20,221 nt of DNA from a virus, in IMG/VR virus record IMGVR_UViG_3300043640_000037, positions 1 to 20,221 of that record, one strand, 5' to 3'. Within the stretch, counting starts at the first letter, position 1; every line of letters starts with the position of its first letter. The position numbers were made by a program, and so were the translations under genes. The notes under the pieces are model-generated. The model saw only the letters and a list, made by a program, of their open reading frames with translations. It had not been told where the DNA came from and ran no database searches. Positions 13,314 to 20,221 of this stretch are shown here, piece after piece.

Positions 13314-15499
13314 TGGCCGTCACCGTCAAACTGCCCGGCGCCGATGCAATTCCGGACGTTGCGCCGGCGCGCGATCCCGGTGTGCAGGCCACGCCTAATG
13401 ATTTCGGAGCGCAGATCGGCGCCAGTGCGGCCAATCTCGGCAACGCCGCGGTTTCGCTCAGCGCACATCTCTACAACAAGACGCAGGATGCGCAGGATCA
13501 GGTCTACGTCCAGACCCATCAGGTCAGCATGGCGCCGGCCATTGCGCAGGCTCAGTTAGATGCGCAGAAGGCGTTTCCGGACGGCGGCCCGGAATACATG
13601 GCCGACCTCAATCAGCGGCTCCAGTCGGCCAATGACGGGGTTACGCAGGGCCTCGCGCAGCGGGGCTTGCAGCCGTCCAAGACGGCGCAGGCGCGGGTCG
13701 ATACGCAGTTTGCCGGGATGCAGGCCGACGCGCTGGTCAAGGGCGTCGTGGTCGCCAATAATCAGAAGGTTACCGCGCTTCAAACCACGCTGAACGACAA
13801 TGTGGACGCGCTCAAGTCGCAGGTGTTGTCCGGCTCGATGAGCGTAGACGATGCCCTGAAGGGCGTCGAAGGCAACGCAGCAAGCGGAAAATCCCTTTGG
13901 GGCGGCGCGCAGCTCGTCGATCAGAAGGACAAATGGCAACAGGGCGTCATCGACGCCGCGATTGAAAGCAAGACCAAGGCCGGCGATCTGCAGGGCGCGC
14001 AGGGCCTGCGAGACAAATACTACGGTTCGGTCCCGAAATTCGGTGACAGTCAGGCCGGCGGCGTCGCGCGCGTCGCCAACAATCTAGGCATTGCCCCTCG
14101 AGACCTCGCCGCAGTGATCTCCTACGAGACCGGCGGCCGTTTCGATCCGACCATGATGGGCGGCAAGGGCGGCAACTATCAGGGCCTCATTCAGTTTGGC
14201 CCCGAGGAGCGCGCCAAATACGGCGTGAAGCCGGGACAATCCTTCAACGATCAGTTGCCCGCGGTCGAAAACTATCTCCGCGACCGCGGCGTCAAGCCCG
14301 GCATGGGGCTGGCGCAAATCTACTCCATCGTGAATGCCGGTTCACTGGATGCCAACGGCCAACCGCGCTGGGCGGCCTCGGACGGCAACGGCAACATCGC
14401 GTCGCATGTCCAGACCATCCAGCGGGAGCACTATTCGAGCGCCGATGCGTTTCTGGCGAACGGCCGGGCATCCGGTAGCGCTCCTAGTGTCAAGGTCGCG
14501 AGCGCCGATAGCAGCGCGGTCATTCCTGATGCCACCAAGCCCAACGCCGACGCCAGCGGGGACACGACGGACGCCAGCAGCGGCGACGCTGCGCCGGTGC
14601 TGCCGAATGCCACCAAGGCGCTGTATTGGGATCATCAGTTTCACGCGGCTGGAGTTGACCAAAAACAGGCCGATGCGCGCCGTGCGGCGGCAATCAAGAC
14701 TGCTTCCGACAATCGCGAGTTGGAAGTCTTCAAGGATATCCATTCCGACCAGCCGCAACTCAGTGGTCGGGACATCCTCAACGACACGACGCTGACCAAG
14801 GACGCCAAGGAAAAACTGTTCAACGTCAAGGCGGCGACGGGCGGCGGCGAGAAGGCCGATAAGACCTATGGGCCGGGCTTCACCCAACTCTATCAGCAAG
14901 TCCACGCCGCCGATAACGATCCGAACCGGCTGACTGATCCCGCGTCGCTCTATGCGCATGTCGGCCCGAATGGCGATTTGACCGTGGCTGGCGTGGACAA
15001 GCTGGTGACGGAAATTCAGGGCCGCAAGACGCCCGAAGGTGTGGCTGAAGGCGAGATGAAACAGCAGTTTTTCAAGCTCGCCAAGGCCCAGATCAGCGGA
15101 TCGGACGAAGGCCTGCACCTGAAAGACCCGAAGGGCGACGAGCTCTACCTGAAATTCATGGCGCAAGCGCTGCCGGCTTACGATGCCGGACGCAAAGCGG
15201 GAAAGTCGGCCACCGAATTGCTCAATCCCGACAGCCCTTCCTACATCGGCAAGGCCATCGAAGGCTTCAAACGTCCCGTGGATCAGTGGTTTTCCGACAC
15301 GATCGGCGGCAGCCCGACCCATAAGGGCGAAGCGCCGACCGCATTCGATCCGAAATCCGTCAAATCGCTGGATGATCTGGTCTCGGCCTACCGCGCCGGC
15401 AAGATCCCCAAGGCGCAGGCCGATCAACTGGCAATCGATCGAGGCTGGGCCGTGCGCAAGACCAGCGCTCAAGCCGCGCAAGTCCCGGTGAGCCAGTAA
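13313..15499 (+). CDS. Ejection protein with lytic transglycosylase domain (gp15-sized, 728 aa)
   Basis: Residues about 250-380 form a lysozyme-like domain: LAAVISYETGGRFDPTMMGG with the probable catalytic Glu at residue 272, then GGNYQGLIQFGPEERAKYG and helices down to YSIVNAG. Such domains locally cleave the peptidoglycan glycan strand during DNA entry. The N-terminal 240 residues are helical and coiled-coil-like (Gln/Ala-rich), and the region after 400 is a Ser/Ala/Asp linker and further helices, giving a long elongated protein. Its 728 residues match T7 gp15 (747), but in T7 the transglycosylase resides in gp16, so domain distribution is different here. ATG is coupled by TGATG to the gp14-like gene. 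The stop overlaps the following start (TAATG). Confidence 0.85.
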   Translation: MAVTVKLPGADAIPDVAPARDPGVQATPNDFGAQIGASAANLGNAAVSLSAHLYNKTQDAQDQVYVQTHQVSMAPAIAQAQLDAQKAFPDGGPEYMADLNQRLQSANDGVTQGLAQRGLQPSKTAQARVDTQFAGMQADALVKGVVVANNQKVTALQTTLNDNVDALKSQVLSGSMSVDDALKGVEGNAASGKSLWGGAQLVDQKDKWQQGVIDAAIESKTKAGDLQGAQGLRDKYYGSVPKFGDSQAGGVARVANNLGIAPRDLAAVISYETGGRFDPTMMGGKGGNYQGLIQFGPEERAKYGVKPGQSFNDQLPAVENYLRDRGVKPGMGLAQIYSIVNAGSLDANGQPRWAASDGNGNIASHVQTIQREHYSSADAFLANGRASGSAPSVKVASADSSAVIPDATKPNADASGDTTDASSGDAAPVLPNATKALYWDHQFHAAGVDQKQADARRAAAIKTASDNRELEVFKDIHSDQPQLSGRDILNDTTLTKDAKEKLFNVKAATGGGEKADKTYGPGFTQLYQQVHAADNDPNRLTDPASLYAHVGPNGDLTVAGVDKLVTEIQGRKTPEGVAEGEMKQQFFKLAKAQISGSDEGLHLKDPKGDELYLKFMAQALPAYDAGRKAGKSATELLNPDSPSYIGKAIEGFKRPVDQWFSDTIGGSPTHKGEAPTAFDPKSVKSLDDLVSAYRAGKIPKAQADQLAIDRGWAVRKTSAQAAQVPVSQ

Positions 15500-18400
15500 T
15501 GGACGTTCAATTGCCTGGGACAGAGACGCAACCGGCCACGCCGGCGCTCGCCGCCGACAATTCAGCGCCGGTAGCCGCCGCGCCGCACGATGTTGACGAG
15601 CTTTTCCCGCCGCAAGCGAAGTCGGTTGACGAATTGTTCCCGCCCGAGGTCGAAAAGGATCGCTATCGAAGGCAAACGCTCGGCACATCGCCTATTCAAG
15701 ACCTGATCTTCGGTGACACGACGGTCAACCCGGTCGCGCGCGTGCTGGACTCGTTCGGACAGGGCGCAAAGCAGGGCTGGGGCGCCGAGCCGGGCGGCTT
15801 ATCGCAGGAAACGACCGATTTCCTCAAGAAGGCCGGCATTTTCAACGATTATGACAAGGGCCAGCGCAGCGTCATCAAGGCCGCGAATGAATCGCTATTC
15901 CGATCGGCCGCTGTCGGCCTTGTCGATCCGATCATGCGCGGATTGCCGGCGATGTTTGCCGGTACGCAGGCAGCGGTAGCGCAGATCGGCGAGGAAGCCG
16001 GCCAACCGAAACTCGGTCGCGAGGCTGCCGCGGCATTCGAGGCGTTCCCGACGGGCATGCGCGCGCCGACAGGCATTCCGCATGGCGTACCCCATCCGGC
16101 ATTGGCTGAGATCGAACAGGCCAAATCGCTCAACGTCATCGGCGCCGGTGAGGATGGCTATTTCGGCACTGCGCCGACGCCGGAAGTGCCTATCTCAGGC
16201 GATCAACCCGCAGTCATCAAGGCCGAGGAAGCCGCAGCGCCCAAGCCCGGCGTTGCTCCGCTCGAAACGCCGGCTCCCGAGCACGCGCCGGCTGCCGAGC
16301 CGGGAATTCCCGCCGCAGATACGGGACCGGCACCGGTGGAAGCCGGCCCGAATCCCATCGTGGCGGACGTGACGCAAAAGCTGATCGACGCTGGCCGTCC
16401 AGCGGACGAGGCCAGCGCATCGGCGCAGATCATCGCATCCCATTACGAGGCGCGCGCGGCGCGGTTCGAGGGCGCCAAAGGCACCGCTGAGGAGCTTTAC
16501 GCGGCCGAAGGGCCCGACATCTGGCCGGGCGATGGCGTTGCGCCGTCACGGTCTGAGCCGATCAGGCCGGCGCCAGAAGGCGATGCGGCTGCTGCCGTTG
16601 AGGAGCCGACCAAGCCCGAGGGCGGCGCTGGCGCCGTCGAGCCCGTTCCGGCGCTCACGCTGGACCAGATCAAGCGCGGCAAGATTGTCCTGCGCGGCGA
16701 CGCCAAACCGATCATCACGCTATTCAAGGACTCGAACGCTTCCACCTTCATCCACGAAACCGGCCACCAATGGCTGGAAGAACTGATGAAGGATGCGGAC
16801 CATCCGGCGTCGCCGGGTTCGCTGCGCGACGATGCGGATGCGGTTCGCAATTGGCTTGGCGTCCACAGCGCCGAAGACATCAAAACCAGCCATCATGAGA
16901 AGTTCGCCCGCGGGTTCGAGCGCTACATGATGGAAGGCAAGGCCCCGACCCAGGCCCTCGCCGGCGTGTTCGCCAAGTTCAAGGACTGGCTGACCAAAAT
17001 CTACCAGACCGTCACCCGGCTAAAATCCCCCATAAACGACGAAATCCGGGGCGTTTTCGACCGTTTGATCAGCCTGCATCCGGAAGACGTTCGGATCGAG
17101 CCCGAGACCCCGCCGAAGGCCTTCGCCGACATCCATGAGGCCGACGCCGAGCATACCCCGCCGGAAATGGCGCATCCCGCCGCCGAGACAATCCAAGGCG
17201 AACGTGATAGCGTCGCCGCGCGGCACGCTCCAGAGGACAACAATGCCCGACTTGAAAACACTCCAGACCAAGCTCGCCGGAGTGAGGCAGGAAATCAGCA
17301 ACCTGCAAGTAATGCAGATGCGACCGGGACAGACACCGGAGAAGCTGGAAGTTCTGAAGCAACTGGAGCGATCGGCGCGGGCGGAAATGAAGCTACGCCA
17401 ACGGGCAGTAGATCACCAGAAGTCGCTCGAACCCAAGAGCCGGTAAGCGCGCACGACAAGTTCCCTGACAAGGCCGGCAATATCCGGCTCGACAATCTGC
17501 ACACGTCGGAGGATCTTAACCAGATCATCCGGCAGACCGCCGAAGAGAACGGCGACTTTCAGAACGTCCGCGGCCCGGTCTCGGACGCGCAGGTCCTGGA
17601 CCTTGCGGAGGCCGCCGGTGTTGACGCTGCCTTTATCGACTCCCGCAAGATCGGCGAAGCATGGACGGCGCCGCAGATCGTGGCGCTGCGTAGGCTCTTG
17701 ATCCAGTCCGCCCAATCGGTTCACGACCTCGCCATGAAGGCTGCAACAGGCGGCGAGGCCGAGGTGATGGCCTACGCGGAAGCCAAGGCCCGGCACCAGC
17801 TTATTCAGGAGCGCGTCTCCAGCGTCACGGCTGAGGCGGGGCGGGCTCTTCGGGCGTTCCAGGCCAAGTTCACCGAAGGCGTGGCAGGCGATGTCAGCGC
17901 CTTCCTGAAGGACGCGACCGGCAAAACCCTGTTCCAGCTTCAACAGGAAGCCAAGTTCATTTCCAAACTGCAAACGCCACAGCAGACCTCGAAATTCGTC
18001 ACCGACACCACCAAAGGCACCTTCCGAAATGCGATCCTCGAATACTACATCAACGCGCTGATCTCGGGGCCGGTCACCCATACCCGGTACATCGTAAGCA
18101 ACGCGGTCAATGCGCTGTACACGCCGCTGATCGAAATCCCGATTGCTTCAGCCATCGGCAAGGCCCGTGAAGTCGTCAAGGGCGAGGCTGTCGAGCGCGT
18201 GCGTTTGGGTGAGGCCGGTGCGCAGCTTTACGGCATGGTCAAGGGCTCGCGTGACGGGTTGAGTGCTGCGATCGAGGCGTTCACGTCTGGCGTTTCGCCG
18301 CCGTTACCTGGTGAGCGCGTCTCGCCGCACTTCGCTCAGGCGCAGCGCGCTATACCGGGCATGGTCGGGGAAATCCTGCGCACGCCGAGCAAATCGGTCG

Positions 18401-19695
18401 CGGGCATTCATAGCTTTTTCAAGGCGCTTCGGTACGAACAGAACTTGCAGGCGCTGGCATATCGCACCGCGGCACAGGAAGGCTTGGCCGGGGAGGCATT
18501 CAGCAACCGGATCGCCGATCTCACGACCAGCCCGACCGAAGCGATGATGACGGATGCGACCGGTAATGCTCTCAAAGAGCTTTACATGTCGCCGACCGAT
18601 TATCACTCCAGCACGGCTGGTTTGGTTCGCTTCACCAACAATAATCTTGCCGCGAAGATCGTCGTTCCCTTCATGAAGATCGGTTCGCAGATCACGCGCA
18701 ATGCCTTCATCGAGCGGACGCCGCTCGGCATTCTCGACAAGAAGGTCCGCGCCAATCTGTCGGGCGAGATGGGCGGTGCCGAAGTCGATTTCCAGGCCGC
18801 CAAGATCACGGCAGGCGTGGCGTTGATGAGCATGAGCGTCGGCCTGATGGGCGAAGGCATGATGACCGGCGACGGCCCGACCGATCCCGCGCAGCGCTCC
18901 GTCTGGCTGCTCAGCCACAAGCCGAACACGATCCAGATCGGCGACATCACGTTTGCTTATGGCAATACCGGCCCGCTCGGCATGCTGATGCGGTTTGCGG
19001 CCAACACTTACGAGACCGCGCACGGTTCGAGCGACAAGGACATGGCAACGCTGGCGGTGTCGTTCTTCGAAGGCTTTGCCCATAGCGTGCTGGATGAAAC
19101 CTTCCTCCGTGGCGTCAAGGACATGCTCGACGCCATGTTCCATCCGAAAGAATACGGCGGTCGGTACATCAAGGGCATGATCACGAACTGGATGCCGTGG
19201 TCGGTCGGCCTCGGCCAGACGGCCCGCAAAATCGATCCCTACCAGCGCGAATCCCAAGGCATCTGGGAAGCCGCACAGGCGAAAATCCCGTGGCTGTCGG
19301 AAAGCCTGATGCCGCGCCGGGATATGTTCGGCGAGCCGATCCCGAACGGTGGCGCGATCCCGGTCTATGCGAACGATCCCGTCGTCAAGGCGATGGACGA
19401 TCTTCACATGGGCATCGGCAAGATCGGCAAGAAAATCCGCGGCATCGACCTGACCGAACAGCAATATGACGACATGTCCAGGATCGCCGGCCGCATGGCA
19501 AAGATGAAATTGAATGCACAGGTCTCGATCATCAGCAATCCGAACGTGCCCCCGGCGCAGCGGATTGAAATGATCAAGACTGCGATCTCGTCGTCACGCG
19601 AAGCCGCGCGCGATTTGATCCTGATGCAAAATCCGTCGCTCATCAAGCAAGCGCGCGAAGCCAAGACCTCGCAGCTTCAAAAAGCCGCTGCCTAA
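15499..19695 (+). CDS. Giant ejection/polyvalent protein with zinc-protease motif (1398 aa)
   Basis: Likely the largest ejected virion protein, similar in size to T7 gp16 (1318 aa). Domains in order: an N-terminal stretch with VDELFPP twice (residues 32-38 and 43-49); an alpha-helical region to about 190; a Pro/Ala/Glu linker (about 229-385); a zincin domain with FIHETGHQWLEEL (HETGH at 419-423) and a downstream acidic helix HEKFARGFERYMMEG (467-481) that could supply the third zinc ligand; a low-complexity linker (about 580-650) that overlaps a nested ORF; a helical domain from KAGNIRLDNL to AEAGRALRAF; a hydrophobic stretch near 852-890; and a block containing GEGMMTGDGPTDPAQ and NTGPLGMLMRFAANTYE, seen in phage polyvalent-protein C-termini. 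Peptidase activity is predicted, not shown. The protein may be two modules fused at the linker. Confidence 0.85.
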   Translation: MDVQLPGTETQPATPALAADNSAPVAAAPHDVDELFPPQAKSVDELFPPEVEKDRYRRQTLGTSPIQDLIFGDTTVNPVARVLDSFGQGAKQGWGAEPGGLSQETTDFLKKAGIFNDYDKGQRSVIKAANESLFRSAAVGLVDPIMRGLPAMFAGTQAAVAQIGEEAGQPKLGREAAAAFEAFPTGMRAPTGIPHGVPHPALAEIEQAKSLNVIGAGEDGYFGTAPTPEVPISGDQPAVIKAEEAAAPKPGVAPLETPAPEHAPAAEPGIPAADTGPAPVEAGPNPIVADVTQKLIDAGRPADEASASAQIIASHYEARAARFEGAKGTAEELYAAEGPDIWPGDGVAPSRSEPIRPAPEGDAAAAVEEPTKPEGGAGAVEPVPALTLDQIKRGKIVLRGDAKPIITLFKDSNASTFIHETGHQWLEELMKDADHPASPGSLRDDADAVRNWLGVHSAEDIKTSHHEKFARGFERYMMEGKAPTQALAGVFAKFKDWLTKIYQTVTRLKSPINDEIRGVFDRLISLHPEDVRIEPETPPKAFADIHEADAEHTPPEMAHPAAETIQGERDSVAARHAPEDNNARLENTPDQARRSEAGNQQPASNADATGTDTGEAGSSEATGAIGAGGNEATPTGSRSPEVARTQEPVSAHDKFPDKAGNIRLDNLHTSEDLNQIIRQTAEENGDFQNVRGPVSDAQVLDLAEAAGVDAAFIDSRKIGEAWTAPQIVALRRLLIQSAQSVHDLAMKAATGGEAEVMAYAEAKARHQLIQERVSSVTAEAGRALRAFQAKFTEGVAGDVSAFLKDATGKTLFQLQQEAKFISKLQTPQQTSKFVTDTTKGTFRNAILEYYINALISGPVTHTRYIVSNAVNALYTPLIEIPIASAIGKAREVVKGEAVERVRLGEAGAQLYGMVKGSRDGLSAAIEAFTSGVSPPLPGERVSPHFAQAQRAIPGMVGEILRTPSKSVAGIHSFFKALRYEQNLQALAYRTAAQEGLAGEAFSNRIADLTTSPTEAMMTDATGNALKELYMSPTDYHSSTAGLVRFTNNNLAAKIVVPFMKIGSQITRNAFIERTPLGILDKKVRANLSGEMGGAEVDFQAAKITAGVALMSMSVGLMGEGMMTGDGPTDPAQRSVWLLSHKPNTIQIGDITFAYGNTGPLGMLMRFAANTYETAHGSSDKDMATLAVSFFEGFAHSVLDETFLRGVKDMLDAMFHPKEYGGRYIKGMITNWMPWSVGLGQTARKIDPYQRESQGIWEAAQAKIPWLSESLMPRRDMFGEPIPNGGAIPVYANDPVVKAMDDLHMGIGKIGKKIRGIDLTEQQYDDMSRIAGRMAKMKLNAQVSIISNPNVPPAQRIEMIKTAISSSREAARDLILMQNPSLIKQAREAKTSQLQKAAA
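17232..17237 (+). promoter_or_regulatory. Shine-Dalgarno for the nested ORF
   Basis: AGAGGA lies inside the 1398-aa gene, with its GAGG (17233-17236) 6 nt before the ATG at 17243. This is better spaced than many real sites here and supports internal initiation. Confidence 0.55.
17243..17446 (+). CDS. Candidate overprinted small gene nested in the 1398-aa gene (67 aa)
   Basis: This ORF is in the +1 frame relative to the giant gene. The product begins MPDLKTLQTKLAGVRQEISN and is charged and helical with Leu spacing typical of a coiled coil (LEVLKQLERSARAEMKL), ending in a basic stretch. It starts at an ATG with a GAGG ribosome binding site. By hand count about 46 of 66 codons end in G or C (about 70 %), while the giant gene's frame over the same bases has about 24 of 68 (about 35 %), against roughly 65-80 % just outside. 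The encoded linker of the giant protein is low-complexity Gly/Ala/Thr/Glu. This pattern suggests the nested frame is, or was, the selected one. Function unknown; no membrane segment, so not a typical holin or spanin. Confidence 0.6.
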   Translation: MPDLKTLQTKLAGVRQEISNLQVMQMRPGQTPEKLEVLKQLERSARAEMKLRQRAVDHQKSLEPKSR

Positions 19696-19714
19696 TCAGC
19701 GGGGAAGGAATCGC

Positions 19715-20221
19715 ATGACCATTGCATCGCAAACGTCTCGCATCAGTTACGTCGGCGACGGCGCCACGACTTCATTCCCGATACCCTTTCTTTTCCAGTC
19801 GAACGCCGATATCACGGTAATGCTGCAAAGCAGCGCCGGCGTGCAGACGACGCTTACGCTCGGCACTGGCTACACTTTGACGGGAGCCGGCGTTTCTTCC
19901 GGCGGTACTGCCACGATCACGCCTGCACCGACCGCACTGAGCGGCGCCGTCATCACGATTTTCCGCGATCCTCCGGTGACGCAGACGACCTCCTACAATA
20001 ACAATGATCCTTTCCCCGCGAAATCCCATGAGAACGCGCTGGATAAGCTAACGATGCTTGAGCAGCGCAGTCGCGATCTGGGGACGCGCTCGCTCCAGCT
20101 TCGCGAATCCGATGCAGCCGTTGACATGCATCTGCCAGCCAACCGGCAGAACAAGTTGCTGGGCTTCGATGGTTCGAACAATCCGATCGCGGTGTTCGGT
20201 CCGAGTTTCGTTGGTTCAACC
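19715..20221 (+). CDS. Tail fibre, T7-type N-terminal domain (3' end outside window)
   Basis: The open frame runs to the right edge, giving 169 residues in view. It starts with the classic virion-attachment pattern of T7 gp17-like fibres: SRISYVGDGATTSFPIPFLF, a strand with ITVMLQSSAGVQTTLTLGTG and YTLTGAG, then a stretch ending FRDPPVTQTTSYNNNDPFP, and the helical lead-in AKSHENALDKLTMLEQRSRD to the shaft. AAGGAA (19705-19710) lies 4 nt before the ATG, 19 nt after the giant gene's stop. The receptor-binding tip is beyond the window. The domain call is firm. Confidence 0.9.
   Translation, partial: MTIASQTSRISYVGDGATTSFPIPFLFQSNADITVMLQSSAGVQTTLTLGTGYTLTGAGVSSGGTATITPAPTALSGAVITIFRDPPVTQTTSYNNNDPFPAKSHENALDKLTMLEQRSRDLGTRSLQLRESDAAVDMHLPANRQNKLLGFDGSNNPIAVFGPSFVGST

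Noticed and set aside
14342-15688. 448-codon minus-strand open frame opposite the two large ejection genes
   Set aside because: It is antisense to clearly coding sequence, spans the junction of two genes, and its product is Arg/Leu/Gly-rich without recognisable domains. Long antisense frames are expected with GC-rich codon bias.
18304-19464. 386-codon minus-strand open frame opposite the C-terminal half of the 1398-aa gene
   Set aside because: Its His/Asp/Arg-rich composition is typical of an antisense shadow of GC-rich coding DNA, and the + strand protein there has family-like motifs.

Overview
The window is a morphogenesis (virion structural) region of a T7-type short-tailed phage or prophage. 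All recognisable genes are phage genes and all but one lie on the + strand. DNA is GC-rich (roughly 60 % by eye) with strong GC3 bias, and protein flavour resembles phages and prophages of alphaproteobacteria such as Bradyrhizobium-like Rhizobiales. The host is an inference. No integrase, attachment site, tRNA or host gene is visible, so free phage and prophage cannot be told apart. Terminase large subunit and portal are not in the window and probably lie upstream; the right edge cuts a tail fibre gene.

Layout. (1) 1-1614: small packaging and accessory genes: an endonuclease VII-like HNH nuclease whose reading frame runs off the left edge, a 68-aa unknown, a Bbp19-like protein with a basic N-terminus, a lone minus-strand 76-aa gene, and a 72-aa unknown. 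(2) 1611-7384: head genes: a scaffold-like protein, then an insert of beta-rich proteins (two paralogues, one with a long coiled-coil tail, a 135-aa protein, and a 546-aa protein with fourteen 21-residue repeats), the major capsid protein, and a 140-aa probable head-surface protein between two strong intrinsic terminators. (3) 7439-12422: a 146-aa unknown, a gp11-like tail adaptor, a fibre-like protein, and a gp12-like tail nozzle with two related beta-rich inserts. (4) 12419-19695: ejection proteins: gp13-like, gp14-like, a 728-aa protein with a lytic transglycosylase domain, and a 1398-aa protein with a zinc-protease motif (HETGH) and a gp16/polyvalent-protein-type C-terminal half. (5) 19715-edge: a T7-type tail fibre N-terminus.

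The genes are tightly packed with stop/start overlaps (GTGA, TAATG, TTGA, TGATG), which suggests translational coupling in one late transcript. The two intrinsic terminators at about 6.9 and 7.4 kb follow the capsid gene and its neighbour, and probably tune the ratio of head to tail messages.

The most unusual signal is a 67-codon ORF (17243-17446) nested in the +1 frame of the 1398-aa gene. It has its own Shine-Dalgarno sequence, a coiled-coil-like product, and third-position GC that switches from the host frame to the nested frame at its boundaries. This may be an overprinted gene, or the scar of a fusion between a zinc-protease gene and a gp16-like gene.
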